NCBI RefSeq assembly: GCF_947241705.1
Contig: NC_079269.1
Coordinates: 310,001-374,000 of the forward strand
DNA length: 64,000 nt
Origin: Saccharomyces mikatae IFO 1815
Taxonomy: Eukaryota > Ascomycota > Saccharomycetes > Saccharomycetales > Saccharomycetaceae
Direction of reading: 5' to 3'
This document shows, in pieces, positions 48,751 through 59,627 of this stretch. The position numbers were made by a program, and so were the translations under genes. The notes under the pieces were generated by a model that did no database searches, was not told the origin of the DNA, and saw nothing but the letters and a program-made list of their open reading frames with translations. How positions within the stretch are numbered: the stretch's first letter is position 1; every line of letters begins with the position of its first letter.

Positions 48751-49794
48751 ATGGTTTCTAAAGAGTTTTTGCAAGAATTGCCAAAGTGTGAGCACCATTT
48801 GCATTTAGAGGGTACTTTAGAACCAGATCTATTGTTTCCATTAGCTAAAAGAAACAACATCACCTTACCAGAAGGTTTCCCTAAATCCGTTGAAGAATTA
48901 AACGAAAAATATAAAAAGTTCCGTGATTTACAGGATTTTTTAGATTACTATTACATTGGTACCAACGTCTTGATCAACGAACAGGACTTCTTTGATTTAG
49001 CATGGGCTTATTTCGAAAAAGTTCACCAACAAGGATTGGTCCATGCCGAAGTGTTTTACGATCCTCAATCTCATACTTCTAGGGGTATCTCTATAGAGAC
49101 AGTTACTAAAGGTTTCCAAAAAGCCTGTGACAAAGCTCTGGCTGAATTTGGGATTACATCGAAGCTCATTATGTGTTTGTTGAGGCACATTGAGCCAGAA
49201 GAATGTTTGAAAACTATTGAAGAAGCTGCTCCATTCATCAAGGACGGTACTATTTCTGCTTTGGGATTAGACTCAGCTGAAAGACCATTTCCCCCAAATT
49301 TATTTGTGGAATGTTACCAAAAAGCTGCCTCGTTGAACGAAGATCTAAAATTAACTGCACATGCAGGCGAGGAAGGCCCTGCTCAATTCGTATCTGATGC
49401 TTTAGACTTGTTGCAAGTTACAAGAATTGATCATGGTATCAATAGTCAACACGACGACGAATTACTGGATAGATTGGCTCGTGATGAAACCATGCTAACA
49501 ATTTGTCCTCTCTCCAACGTGAAACTGCAAGTAGTTAAATCTGTTTCAGAGCTACCACTGCAAAAGTTCCTTGACAAGAACGTTCCATTTTCTTTAAATT
49601 CTGATGACCCGGCTTATTTTGGTGGCTATATCTTGGAGAATTATATCCAAGTTTCAAAAGATTTTCCACATTGGGACCATGAAACGTGGGGTAGTATTGC
49701 CAAGAACGCCATAAAAGGTTCCTGGTGTGAAGAGAAAAGAAAAGAAGATTTGCTAAGTAGGGTGGATCGCGTGGTCGCTAAATATTCTCATTAA
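48751..49794 (+). CDS. AAH1: Adenine deaminase Aah1
   Basis: Converts adenine to hypoxanthine for purine salvage and use of adenine as nitrogen source. It is 347 aa, equal to S. cerevisiae. It belongs to the metal-dependent adenosine-deaminase fold. Zinc ligands H16 and H18 are in HLHLEG, with H204 and catalytic E207 in HAGEEG. HGI holds the next catalytic His, and D285-D286 lie in SLNSDDPAYFG. In yeast the enzyme is removed at quiescence by SCF-Saf1. Codon bias is moderately high. Confidence 0.97.
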   Translation: MVSKEFLQELPKCEHHLHLEGTLEPDLLFPLAKRNNITLPEGFPKSVEELNEKYKKFRDLQDFLDYYYIGTNVLINEQDFFDLAWAYFEKVHQQGLVHAEVFYDPQSHTSRGISIETVTKGFQKACDKALAEFGITSKLIMCLLRHIEPEECLKTIEEAAPFIKDGTISALGLDSAERPFPPNLFVECYQKAASLNEDLKLTAHAGEEGPAQFVSDALDLLQVTRIDHGINSQHDDELLDRLARDETMLTICPLSNVKLQVVKSVSELPLQKFLDKNVPFSLNSDDPAYFGGYILENYIQVSKDFPHWDHETWGSIAKNAIKGSWCEEKRKEDLLSRVDRVVAKYSH

Positions 49795-50096
49795 TGCAAT
49801 TTACGAGGTATTCTGCTAATTTCCATTAAAAGTTGTTCTTTTCTTATATCCAAAGCATGCTTTCGTGAGTCTATGTCACTAAATGTGCACAGAGGACGTC
49901 ACTCAGCGTTTAAAACCTTCTTCCCTTGATCTTTTTGCAATATAGTATACAATGTAAACTACGTACGTATTTATGATGGTTTTACAAATTTTTTAGAGTA
50001 GTTATTCGTCTACTATTCGGTTTTTCTAAAACTACATTTCGAAAACTAACAACTTCCATTCTAAATATCAATTGCAGTAGGTAAAACAGTAGTGAA
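49795..50096. other. Convergent 3' region AAH1/THO2
   Basis: 302 bp between converging stops, AT-rich. No gene is seen. Confidence 0.45.
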
Positions 50097-53000
50097 TTAC
50101 CTCTGATATCTACTGACATAGTTTCCACCCTTAGGGCCTTGAGGAAGTGCCTGAGTATTACTCTTTCTATTCGTGTTGTATCTTTGATTTTCATTTGCTC
50201 TGCGGGTGTTACTGTTGTCTCGTGTATTTCTATAATCTTGTGTTTGGAATTTGTTTCTATTTCCATCGTCCTTCTTGAACCTCTTGTTTGGCTTTTCCTC
50301 ATTCTCTGAAGACATATCGTGCTTGTAAGGCGAAGATTGATAAGTATTAGCCTTATTGCTTTCTTGAGATGGCTTTTCCGGAAACCGTAATTGTGACCGT
50401 TGTGACTTAGTTTTATTATATTCTTCACGCATACGGTTCTCCCTCTGGTCAAAGCTCTCACCTCTGTCAGGGCCAGTTGGCCTTACTGATTTGCTTTTGT
50501 CACTATATGATTTATTTTTATTCGGTCTGGTGGGCAGCTCCGGCCTTTTATGTGAGTAACTATTGATTGACTTACTAGTCTTCAGTCCTGAACGATCGTT
50601 ACCTGAGCCTCTATAGCTAGAATTACCATATACATCTTTAACCCCAGTATTACCACCATATCTACTTGACCTTTTGGTATATTCAGAAGCAGGAGTTTCA
50701 GAATGTAAGTTAGTTGTATTTACATAAGGCTCACGTAATATGTTCTTGATATGCCTTTTGAGAGTGTCAATTTTTTCTGCGAAATCTGGGTTCTGAGGGT
50801 TTTGAATGAGTGTTCTGAAATACCTCTCAAATATTTCCAAGATAGAATTTCTATAATCAAAAATTGGCATATTTTTTTTGGATAATTTTTTCAAATTCCA
50901 AGCCTCATTGTCGTTCTCCACAAGAGAAATAGCTTTGTGTAAATGGTTGGTAGCCAGGTAATGGTTTATGTCATCCAGATGCCTAGTAACTTTAGAATAT
51001 GGCCATTGCCTGCTGGATGGCTTTGTTGGTATTACAGGTTCATCCCGTGAATAAGTGTATCTCTCCTTATCCGCTCCAAAACTGTCGCTCGCGGCACTTT
51101 TTAACGAATCATTTTGAAGTCTTTGAGATTTATTATGCTCCAGTTGCTTTCTTAAAGCCATTTGTTTTTGTTCGTTTTGGCAAGCTGTTTCATAATTCTT
51201 GATCTCTTCTAGTTCCATTTCATGTGCTCTTTTTTGTCTAGCTTCCTCCTCAGTTAAGCTACAGAATTCATCCAATTCTAAAGCGTTCTTCAATCGTGCT
51301 TTCAAATGGCCTATCAGTGCACTGCTTGGTAATTTAATATCCTCTCTTTCTTCATTTACCAAGTTTTCCTCTAAAGTTGTGTAAACCAATTGAATATGTG
51401 TTTTTATAACTGGGAAAACGCCCGTAACGTGCTTCATAAATTCGATACCATTTCTAATAGACATGTAATTTTTCTCGGATAAAAGATCAATAACTTGCTC
51501 AGTAATTACAGAATGCCATTCATAGAGCTTACGAGAAGCTTGATCGTTGAAATCACCACTCAGCCTCATTTTCTCGAGTTCTTGCAAAACATGAGTGAAA
51601 AAGAGACCTAAATTACCTGCTTCAGAACTAGTGCAGCAGAACAACAACGTTTTCAAAATATTTGAAGTGATAAAAGTGTTCAATATTGACATCAAGTTTT
51701 CTGTACTAAAAGCCGTGAAAATAAAGTGCGAGGAAAAAAGAGCATCAGAAGGGGAAAATAAAACTCTTGGTACAACACAATTTTGTAAAAATATTCTTAT
51801 TTGGTCTTCCTTACAATCTTCGTTCCAAGTATTTGATTTTTTAGAAATAAATTCTGCAGTTTTTTTAAAAGCTCTTTGATGTGAAATTCCAGTGAGTAAA
51901 ATATCCTTGATTTGGTTCTGAATCAGGTGTTTTTTTCTATTTGACATGTGGTCCGTGTTTTCTCCAGAGAGTGCGTTCTTGCGTTCATCATATAGTGATT
52001 TATCAAAGTGAATATCATATAATGAAAGCCTCCAGAAAGTGGTAAAAAGGTCTTTCGACATTTTCGTTAAATCAACATCGTTAAACTCTGCACCTTCAAT
52101 CATTTGATCAATGGAAAAATTCTCGTTTGAATTTAATTGATTATCCAAGTAGTCTCTCCATATGTGGAAAGCCCACGGTGTCGACAAATGAAATCTGTTA
52201 GTCAATTCTACAAATGGGAGAACGTTCTCTTCAAATGCTTTCCCTTTCAAACAATGTTTAATCAATTCAATAAATGACCATAACAAAGTATTCATTTCAT
52301 CACATCTGGTGGATAATATTTTGTAATGGGAATCTTGTGTATTTGCCTTCAGATTTAGAGAATACAACAGAAGAATAATTTCAGAAATAGCATTCTGATC
52401 AGTAAAAAATGAGGTTAGTCTGGACGAAATGACTGAATTATCATCTCTGAAATCATATATCAAATGCCTTGCACATTGCTTCAACGGTAATCCTGAATTC
52501 AGCATCATTAATTGTTTCACATTAACTTCATTCAAATCTCTGATACCACCAACAGTAATAATCAATTCCTTCAAAATGGAAACAGCTATAATATTCCCAT
52601 TATGCAAAGTCTTTAGAATATAAGTTATAATATTTGAGATATCCATATTAGGGCAACTCTTGGCGAGACCTGCAATAAATATTGACAGCCTCTGTACCCA
52701 CATGGCCTGATTAACTCCATCAAATTGAACAGCGGGTCTACTATAAGTTAAGCGCAATAACAAAACAAATTGTAACACGTCATATGCAAAATCATTAAAA
52801 TACTTCGTAGTATAAACAACAAGCTCAGAGACTTTATCGTAATTCTCAATCTGTTTAACCGCTGGTACCAATGAAGCCAATGGATTTGTGGAAATTAATT
52901 TGGCAAATCTTCTGGATTCTTTTGCTATGGTGTCAATACTCAATGCTTTTAAAATACTCTTAGCTTCTCTTTCCGTTTTATTGAAGCTTACTTTAATTGG

Positions 53001-54878
53001 CAGATTATCTTCGGATAATTTTGTCATCATTTCATTGTAAATAAAGTATCTTTTCTCGAATGGAAAAAGTTTCATGAGTTCGTAAACTTCCGATGTGGCA
53101 ATTGGATTACTCTGTAATAGTGATGTGGCGGGAAAAATGAATTTCCTCACATAATCTATCCACCTATCCACTGCACTCTGCAGAGAATCAAGTCCCTGTT
53201 TCTTTTGAATATCAGCTACACCAATACGAGCAATTTTACTCAATAACGTGGGAACCTTTCCCAAATACGGACCAATGATAGATAAATAGGTATGAGAATT
53301 TTCGAAAAGGTCATCAACGGAATCAAAGGGATTTAAACCAGAATTCCATTCAGAATAATAGAAAACATACCGTGAATTCAATTCAAGTGATTCAAACGGC
53401 TCATGTGTTTTATATTGATGAATCAATCTTAGTTTATGGGCTAAAATACCATTATCTATGCGAGTTACCATCAAAGCAGCTGTCATATCGGTTGACTCAC
53501 TAGAAGAAGTCATTTTTGTATATAATGGATTCAAAAGATATTCAAATATTCTGCCAAAATATTTCGATAGAGATTCACTAACATAGAGAAGCTTCGGATA
53601 TTCCTTGAGCACGTAAATAACAGGAACGAGACAACCATGGACGAGTAAACGTTCCAAAAATTTTATTTTGCCAAATGACAAAATATCCTGTTGAGATTTG
53701 TCCTTGTCTTGCAAGTCTACTTCATCTTTTTGCGCATCAGGGATCTTATCCTTGTTATTATCATCATTATTCGCAGGAATGGCACTGTCTTCGTCTGTTT
53801 CGTTTTCTGTGGAAAGGGCAGCTGCCATAGCTAAGGGATTTTCTATACCTTTAGTAGATTCCTCTTCTAATTCAGTTTCCAAGTTTTGAGTATATTTCTG
53901 TAAAAATTCCATCTCTGGTTGTACATTATCCCAAATAGAATAGAAATTAACAAACCCGGCTTTTACTAGGATGCAACACATGTCCAAATACTGTTGGTAG
54001 TTTTCCATAATGACTTCTTCGTTGCCTTTTGATAAATTAAATGAAATAATGTTAGCAGCAATCATGTTACCACCTTGATTGAGAAGAGAATAATCAGAAT
54101 TATCAGCCACATGGCGAGAAGGCCAAAAATCTGACTTTTGTAAAAGAGCAATTAGGAACTCATACCCTTCCGTGATAAACTGACTGGAGACGTTCAAGAT
54201 AACATCCAAAGAACGAATGGAATCCAAGGAATATTTACCCATAATATGCTGAATGTCTTCCAAATATGCTGGTACTTTGAAACAATTGTCAGGATCATAA
54301 TATGCTAATATTAATAAGGTTACCAATTGACCATAACCCACAGAATTCTCTACCAAAAGGTTATACTTCTTCAGCTCGTATTTTGATTTTTTCAACAAAT
54401 GTCTTAGTAAAGCGGTTTGTTCCCTATTCAGCAACTTAGAAGACATCCAGCCAAATTTGAATAATTCTTCATGCAGTGACGGTATTAGCTTACATAATGA
54501 TATGGTGTTTGAATCGCTCACATTTGGGATGGTGCTTGAAACGGCAATAAACATTTTACCAATCATGGAAGCCTGATCTACTTGCTTGTTATAATTTACC
54601 AATCCTTCAATAAATAGCGAAATATCACTAAGCTTGAGAGGAGAATTATCATCGCCTTTATTTATGAAATCAAACACCTCGATAAACAGATCTCTCAGCC
54701 ATTCTTCCTTCTCGTCGTTCGACTCCAACGCAATAAAGTCAGAACAAAGAGCCCTTGATCGTTCAGGCCAGTTCTGTACCGTTTCTTTTGTTAGAAAGAT
54801 TGCCTCGTTTAGGGAGTCTGCAGATATTACTTTCTGAGAAAGTGTATTCAATTTGGAAAGTACTGTCTGCTCTGTCAT
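50097..54878 (-). CDS. THO2: THO/TREX complex subunit Tho2
   Basis: Largest subunit of THO, which couples transcription elongation to mRNA export and prevents R-loops. It is 1593 aa against about 1597 in S. cerevisiae. The long alpha-helical body lacks small motifs. Near residues 1200-1260 is a charged coiled-coil stretch (RQKRAHEMELEEIKNYETACQNEQ). The last 330 or so residues are a basic, Ser/Arg/Asn-rich nucleic-acid-binding tail (RPTGPDRGESFDQRENRM). Other frames of that tail stay open by composition alone. It is divergent from YSF3 over 313 bp. Confidence 0.96.
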   Translation of the reverse strand: MTEQTVLSKLNTLSQKVISADSLNEAIFLTKETVQNWPERSRALCSDFIALESNDEKEEWLRDLFIEVFDFINKGDDNSPLKLSDISLFIEGLVNYNKQVDQASMIGKMFIAVSSTIPNVSDSNTISLCKLIPSLHEELFKFGWMSSKLLNREQTALLRHLLKKSKYELKKYNLLVENSVGYGQLVTLLILAYYDPDNCFKVPAYLEDIQHIMGKYSLDSIRSLDVILNVSSQFITEGYEFLIALLQKSDFWPSRHVADNSDYSLLNQGGNMIAANIISFNLSKGNEEVIMENYQQYLDMCCILVKAGFVNFYSIWDNVQPEMEFLQKYTQNLETELEEESTKGIENPLAMAAALSTENETDEDSAIPANNDDNNKDKIPDAQKDEVDLQDKDKSQQDILSFGKIKFLERLLVHGCLVPVIYVLKEYPKLLYVSESLSKYFGRIFEYLLNPLYTKMTSSSESTDMTAALMVTRIDNGILAHKLRLIHQYKTHEPFESLELNSRYVFYYSEWNSGLNPFDSVDDLFENSHTYLSIIGPYLGKVPTLLSKIARIGVADIQKKQGLDSLQSAVDRWIDYVRKFIFPATSLLQSNPIATSEVYELMKLFPFEKRYFIYNEMMTKLSEDNLPIKVSFNKTEREAKSILKALSIDTIAKESRRFAKLISTNPLASLVPAVKQIENYDKVSELVVYTTKYFNDFAYDVLQFVLLLRLTYSRPAVQFDGVNQAMWVQRLSIFIAGLAKSCPNMDISNIITYILKTLHNGNIIAVSILKELIITVGGIRDLNEVNVKQLMMLNSGLPLKQCARHLIYDFRDDNSVISSRLTSFFTDQNAISEIILLLYSLNLKANTQDSHYKILSTRCDEMNTLLWSFIELIKHCLKGKAFEENVLPFVELTNRFHLSTPWAFHIWRDYLDNQLNSNENFSIDQMIEGAEFNDVDLTKMSKDLFTTFWRLSLYDIHFDKSLYDERKNALSGENTDHMSNRKKHLIQNQIKDILLTGISHQRAFKKTAEFISKKSNTWNEDCKEDQIRIFLQNCVVPRVLFSPSDALFSSHFIFTAFSTENLMSILNTFITSNILKTLLFCCTSSEAGNLGLFFTHVLQELEKMRLSGDFNDQASRKLYEWHSVITEQVIDLLSEKNYMSIRNGIEFMKHVTGVFPVIKTHIQLVYTTLEENLVNEEREDIKLPSSALIGHLKARLKNALELDEFCSLTEEEARQKRAHEMELEEIKNYETACQNEQKQMALRKQLEHNKSQRLQNDSLKSAASDSFGADKERYTYSRDEPVIPTKPSSRQWPYSKVTRHLDDINHYLATNHLHKAISLVENDNEAWNLKKLSKKNMPIFDYRNSILEIFERYFRTLIQNPQNPDFAEKIDTLKRHIKNILREPYVNTTNLHSETPASEYTKRSSRYGGNTGVKDVYGNSSYRGSGNDRSGLKTSKSINSYSHKRPELPTRPNKNKSYSDKSKSVRPTGPDRGESFDQRENRMREEYNKTKSQRSQLRFPEKPSQESNKANTYQSSPYKHDMSSENEEKPNKRFKKDDGNRNKFQTQDYRNTRDNSNTRRANENQRYNTNRKSNTQALPQGPKGGNYVSRYQR

Positions 54879-55191
54879 GAAGCCCTGTATATATATTAAT
54901 AAGTGTATGTAACTGCTGTGACTGTTACTTTTTATTCAGCTTCAGTCAAAGACAACAAATGCACCACTCTATAATTTATACAGTACCGTTCACTGCTAAA
55001 TCAACATATATCTTGTGCTTAGACTCTCTCATATTAAACAACCATTGAAGAAATAGCGGAAAATCTTAAAGCGAAGTTAAGCGGATTTGTCACCCGGGAA
55101 GAGAAGAATAAAAGTCTTCCCATGAATAAATTGTAGACACCAGATAATGTGGTTACATCGCATACTTAACAAAAGTAAGATCAAGAGCAAA
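54879..55191. other. Divergent promoter THO2/YSF3
   Basis: 313 bp shared by both genes. A CACCCGG near 55092 is a partial Reb1 match. No other named site. Confidence 0.4.
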
Positions 55192-55572
55192 ATGGTATGT
55201 TACGTTGTGTTATGCTTTGGTTTTGATTCGAATTGATTTTGTGATATGGTACTAACTACGCTTGTGGTCAATGTGCAAGCCCGTGCGGCTTAGACATAAT
55301 ATTGATACTCTTAACAGTCAGAGAAGCAAAGGCAACTAAAATTGCAAAAGATATACAAACAGAAGTACATAGGACTAGGGGATGAAAACTCTACACAAGA
55401 ACAGTGGCAAAAAAACGTGAGGAACGACACATTGAACTCTTTGCAAGCCCACTCGGCATCCCTGGAATACGTTTCATTGAGCCGGAGAGACCTCAGTATA
55501 CATGATACCCGTATTCATCTTTTGAAGTCCATGTCTCCTGGTTACGAAGACTACGTACGAGAGAAGAGATAG
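55192..55572 (+). CDS. YSF3: SF3b splicing factor subunit Ysf3, spliced
   Basis: SF3b10-type component of the U2 snRNP SF3b complex. Exon 1 is just the ATG (55192-55194) and exon 2 is 55318-55572. The protein is 85 aa, beginning MSEKQRQLKLQKIYKQKYIGLG, equal in length to S. cerevisiae Ysf3. The family-conserved LEYVSLSRRDLSI and KSMSPGY segments are present. A splicing factor gene that itself needs splicing allows feedback, but nothing here proves it. Read without splicing, the ORF has no ATG. Confidence 0.94.
55195..55317 (+). other. YSF3 intron
   Basis: 123-nt intron: GTATGT donor right after the start codon, TACTAAC branch site at 55250-55256, AACAG acceptor at 55313-55317. An in-frame TAA at 55312-55314 rules out acceptors slightly upstream in this frame. 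Confidence 0.93.
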
Positions 55573-55988
55573 GCTGTTGCATTTTTATCCGTAACTAGAT
55601 ACCTATATACCATTATGTAAAAAATATCAATGATATTAAATATAATCATTTATATATTCAAATAAATAATGATAATTAAAAAAAAACAACCCTATATTAC
55701 CATTACAAAGAGTTCGTAGCTGAGACCCACACTTAGCTGGTAAGGAATTGCGTATCGTTGTGTCAGTATGTTAACCAGAATTGTTGACTGTAGCATTTAT
55801 ATGAAGAAATGGGTTGTTGTGATATCACGCTATTCATATCGTTTAAAATGACTTTATGTGGTGCTGTAGTTATAAACAGGAATTTGAAAATAATATTCTG
55901 TGGTATAGGGGAAAAGCAGTCTTTAAACTCTCCCAGCCGGATTGGCCAAGACTTAATAACAAGCTTCAAACCTGTTGAAATAAGAATC
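55573..55988. other. Intergenic YSF3/SRV2
   Basis: 416 bp, AT-rich next to YSF3. Its last 180 bp stay open in frame with SRV2 from an ATG at 55809 (see findings). That ATG is probably untranscribed or 5' leader. No other gene is seen. Confidence 0.5.
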
Positions 55989-57569
55989 ATGCCTGACTCT
56001 AAGTACACAATGCAAGGTTACAACCTTGTTAAACTATTAAAGAGGTTAGAAGAAGCCACAGCTAGATTGGAGGATGTTACCATCTATCAAGAAGGTTATA
56101 TTCAAAGCAAATTAGAAGCGTCTAAATGCAATGACTCGTCCAACGCTGAGAAGGAAGCATCCTCCACGAAAGGCGCTTCTACAGAGAATGTTCCAGAAGT
56201 ACAAGAAGATCCAAAATGCATAACTGCGTTTCAGTCTTATATCACTGAGAATATTGATCCTCTCGTAGAATTATCAGGTAAGATTGACGCAGTAGTTTTA
56301 GATGCCTTAGAGTTGTTAAAGGGAGGCTTCCAATCACAGTTGACTTTCTTGAGAGCCGCTGTAAGGTCTAAAAAGCCGGACTATTCTTCTCAAATATTCG
56401 CTGATTCTTTAAGGCCTATCAACGAAAACATCATTAAACTAGGTCAGTTGAAGGAATCAAATCGTCAAAGCAAATACTTTGCTTATTTGAGTGCTTTATC
56501 TGAGGGTGCTCCTTTATTCTCTTGGGTTGCAGTTGACACTCCAGTCTCTATGGTCACAGATTTCAAAGATGCAGCACAATTCTGGACTAATAGAATTTTG
56601 AAAGAATACAGGGAATCCGATCCTAATGCTGTTGAATGGGTAAAGAAATTTTTGGCCTCATTTGATAATTTGAAAGCTTACATCAAAGAGTATCATACTA
56701 CCGGTGTTTCTTGGAAGATGGACGGTATGGATTTTGCTGATGCGATGACACAGTCTACAAAGAATATGGTCGCAGCTTCGTCTGCTTCATCAACAAGTGA
56801 TTCAGTGGCCCCAGCGCCTCCACCTCCCCCACCAGCGCCACCAGCTTCTGTCTTTGAAATCTCTGATGATGCTTCTTCAGTTAATATTGACACTAATAAG
56901 GGCGGCATTGGTGCCGTTTTTGCTGAGCTAAATCAAGGTGAAAATATTACCAAGGGTTTAAAAAAGGTAGACAAATCCCAGCAGACCCACAAGAACCCTG
57001 AGTTACGTCAGTCATCCACAGTTTCTTCCACAGGAAGTAAATCTGGTCCACCACCAAGACCAAAAAAGCCATCAACATTAAAAACTAAGAAACCTCCTAG
57101 AAAAGAATTAGTAGGCAATAAGTGGTTTATTGAGAACTACGAAAATGAAACTGAATCATTGGTTATTGAGGCCAACAAAGACGAATCTATCTTTATAGGT
57201 AAGTGTACTCAAGTTCTTGTTCAGATAAAAGGAAAAGTCAACGCTATCTCATTGAGTGAAACTGAGTCATGTAGTGTCGTACTTGATTCTAGTATTTCTG
57301 GTATGGATGTTATTAAATCCAACAAATTTGGCATTCAAGTGAACCACTCTCTACCTCAAATTTCCATCGATAAATCTGACGGTGGAAATATATATTTATC
57401 CAAAGAATCTTTGGACACTGAAATTTACAGTTCCTGCTCGACTGCTATCAATGTAAACTTACCAATTGGTGAAGACAATGATTATGTAGAATTTCCAATC
57501 CCTGAGCAAATGAAGCATACATACGCCGATGGTAAATTCAAATCGGCTGTATTTGAACACGCCGGTTAA
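55989..57569 (+). CDS. SRV2: Cyclase-associated protein Srv2/CAP
   Basis: Binds adenylyl cyclase for Ras signalling and recycles cofilin-bound actin monomers. It is 526 aa from MPDSKYTM, the S. cerevisiae length. The N-terminal oligomerising and cyclase-binding region is followed by a helical folded domain (about 50-250). Next are a proline run ([14 protein letters not shown]), WH2-like actin-binding sequences ([23 protein letters not shown]), an SH3-binding stretch ([10 protein letters not shown]) and the C-terminal CARP beta domain. The N-terminal linker (about 35-60) is highly changed from the remembered reference. Confidence 0.96.
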   Translation: MPDSKYTMQGYNLVKLLKRLEEATARLEDVTIYQEGYIQSKLEASKCNDSSNAEKEASSTKGASTENVPEVQEDPKCITAFQSYITENIDPLVELSGKIDAVVLDALELLKGGFQSQLTFLRAAVRSKKPDYSSQIFADSLRPINENIIKLGQLKESNRQSKYFAYLSALSEGAPLFSWVAVDTPVSMVTDFKDAAQFWTNRILKEYRESDPNAVEWVKKFLASFDNLKAYIKEYHTTGVSWKMDGMDFADAMTQSTKNMVAASSASSTSDSVAPAPPPPPPAPPASVFEISDDASSVNIDTNKGGIGAVFAELNQGENITKGLKKVDKSQQTHKNPELRQSSTVSSTGSKSGPPPRPKKPSTLKTKKPPRKELVGNKWFIENYENETESLVIEANKDESIFIGKCTQVLVQIKGKVNAISLSETESCSVVLDSSISGMDVIKSNKFGIQVNHSLPQISIDKSDGGNIYLSKESLDTEIYSSCSTAINVNLPIGEDNDYVEFPIPEQMKHTYADGKFKSAVFEHAG

Positions 57570-57777
57570 CGACATGAGCGACGTTTATCCACACTGACCA
57601 AAAGAGAGAAATCACGTTTCAACAAATAAAAGTGAAAATCGAATGATTAAACAGTTATATACTTTTAATATAATATTTCCTCGTACGTAACTTTTTCAAA
57701 GAAATTATTTTAATAAAGAGAATCAACTAAACAGTTTGTTATTTGCATGTTCGGAAAGCTTGAAACAAATACTTTAA

Positions 57778-57785
57778 TATTTACA
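57778..57785 (-). promoter_or_regulatory. Puf3-type site in NAM9 3' region
   Basis: Reads TGTAAATA on the minus strand, 54-61 nt past the NAM9 stop. This is the core recognised by Puf3, which controls mRNAs for mitochondrial translation. The preferred C two bases upstream is A here, so the match is core only. Confidence 0.5.
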
Positions 57786-57838
57786 GTGTAAAGGAAGATC
57801 AAAGATCAGTAAAAAACATAGGCAACGATACACGATGG

Positions 57839-59299
57839 TTATTTACCATTCCTCAAGTAATACATATATGCACGTTCGTGAATTGGGACATCAAATGGTG
57901 AAATTACTTCAGATTGGCCTGGTCGGGCAACAGGGTCTCTCAAGTATACAGCGTGGCATGTCTTGAAAGATATTTCCAAGTGATGAGGTAAAATGGCAAA
58001 GGGTGACAAAAATGGTCTTGGTTTCCATGGAGTGAAGAAAGGTTTTTTGTGGTCTTGCCTACCATAAACATGGTTCTTTTGCCATGGTAAGTTTATCAGT
58101 TTACACGCTTTTTGCTCATCATCTTTCAGTTCAGATATTTTGATAGGATCATGATATCTTAAATTTTTAGCCCACTCGGGATCAAAAGTTAATGAACCAT
58201 TCGAGACATCACTCATCCTAGTTTTGAAATGTGCTGTTATGTTTTTGGTCCATATTTTGACACATTCCGAAAGAATCTTTTTTCCAGCCCTTAAAGAAGA
58301 TTTAGCCCCATCAGATAACTCCTTTTTCGTGGATTCGTTAGGATTGATCATTTCCGAGGCCAACGAAGTTAACTCCTCAGGCTGGCATTTGGAAAGTATT
58401 TCTCTTTTGATTTCGCCTGATTTGAAGAATTCTTGATAGGCACTATACAGACTTTCTAAAAGCTGAGTATCCTGAACGTCAGGTAGACCCTTCTTGAATT
58501 CATCTATCGATAAAGGCTCGTTATCTGATTTACCAATTCGTTTCTCAATAGTCAATAATTTATTTACAATGCCTTCCTGTGTACATTCCGTCAATGCATT
58601 ATATTGTTGTAATTCGAGGTTCTTATTATACTGCTTCAAAAATTCTTGAAATGCACTTTTCTTTGGATTAGAATCGGACATCTTTTCATATTTTTCCAAC
58701 TTCTTTTCCCAAACCTGCTTAGAGTCAGTCTTTGCTTCCTTCACATACTTATTCCATAAAATTATTTGAGTTTTATCAATTCTCAGTGCTTCTTCGAAGC
58801 TTGGCTTCTTAGCACCGAGGGCCTCTAGCACTTTTTCCGGTCTAACACTGAAAATATCACCAGGCTTTAGAGTATAACTTGGGTGCTTAATTCTTATACC
58901 ATTCACGCGGACATTTCCATGTAAGATGAATTGACGAGCTTGTCTCACTGATGAAGCAAACATAGCTCTGAATAAGGCAAAATCAAGCCTTTTTTCTAAT
59001 ACTGCAAACGTTTGCAACAAGAATGGTGTTTCCTTAATTTCACCACCACGTAATGAAGCATCCAACTGAGCTACTGAATCTAATTTGGGCTTGAAAGCAG
59101 TTTGCCACCTCTTCTCTGTCAAATGTTCACCATGATAAGCTCGAGTTTCTTGCTTTGCTGTCCATTTCTGCTGATATAAAGATTTAGACTTTAAGTCTAC
59201 AGCACCCTTCTTGTACAAGTTAAATAAATTATACTTATTGAAAGAAGTGCGTACTCGTCCTCTTGCCAAAGATTTAAGCAAATTGGCTTTTCTTGGCAT
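57839..59299 (-). CDS. NAM9: Mitochondrial small-subunit ribosomal protein uS4m (Nam9)
   Basis: Nuclear-encoded S4-family protein of the mitochondrial small ribosomal subunit; mutations suppress mitochondrial nonsense alleles. It is 486 aa, equal to S. cerevisiae and much longer than bacterial S4. A basic N-terminus ([17 protein letters not shown]) resembles both the targeting region and the S4 N-domain. The S4 RNA-binding fold is at about 103-155 ([31 protein letters not shown]). The rest is a fungal-specific extension. It is divergent from EAF7 over 328 bp. Confidence 0.95.
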   Translation of the reverse strand: MPRKANLLKSLARGRVRTSFNKYNLFNLYKKGAVDLKSKSLYQQKWTAKQETRAYHGEHLTEKRWQTAFKPKLDSVAQLDASLRGGEIKETPFLLQTFAVLEKRLDFALFRAMFASSVRQARQFILHGNVRVNGIRIKHPSYTLKPGDIFSVRPEKVLEALGAKKPSFEEALRIDKTQIILWNKYVKEAKTDSKQVWEKKLEKYEKMSDSNPKKSAFQEFLKQYNKNLELQQYNALTECTQEGIVNKLLTIEKRIGKSDNEPLSIDEFKKGLPDVQDTQLLESLYSAYQEFFKSGEIKREILSKCQPEELTSLASEMINPNESTKKELSDGAKSSLRAGKKILSECVKIWTKNITAHFKTRMSDVSNGSLTFDPEWAKNLRYHDPIKISELKDDEQKACKLINLPWQKNHVYGRQDHKKPFFTPWKPRPFLSPFAILPHHLEISFKTCHAVYLRDPVARPGQSEVISPFDVPIHERAYMYYLRNGK

Positions 59300-59627
59300 T
59301 ATCCTTGTATAACAATTGAAATCAGCGTCCGTTGAAGAAAGAAAGATAACAGAGGAGTGAACAACGAATATATATCTGTTTTTTTACACTTCCCTTCCGA
59401 TAACTTACTTTGTTTGACTGACCACTTTCTCTTCTTCTATTCTTTTAGCAGAGTTTCTCAAACTAATACTATGAAGCGAAGCTTATTCGGCTGCCTACAT
59501 GGAGAGTGAAAATCGTGCTTAACGAAGAAATTGATTATGATAATTATGAAGGAAAATTAGTCGATATTAGAGGGAAACTTATTAGAGGTTGCTAATTACT
59601 AATGACCAAAAAGTGGCGGTAGATGCG
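59300..59627. other. Divergent promoter NAM9/EAF7
   Basis: 328 bp. Short ATGs out of frame lie just before EAF7 (59602, 59623) and would count as leader AUGs if transcribed. No named factor site. Confidence 0.4.

Noticed and set aside
49982-50461. 159-codon frame on the minus strand across the THO2 3' end
   Set aside because: It lies in another frame of the basic, low-complexity THO2 tail and shows no domain. Openness follows from the Arg/Lys-rich composition. A dubious ORF near here is annotated in S. cerevisiae.
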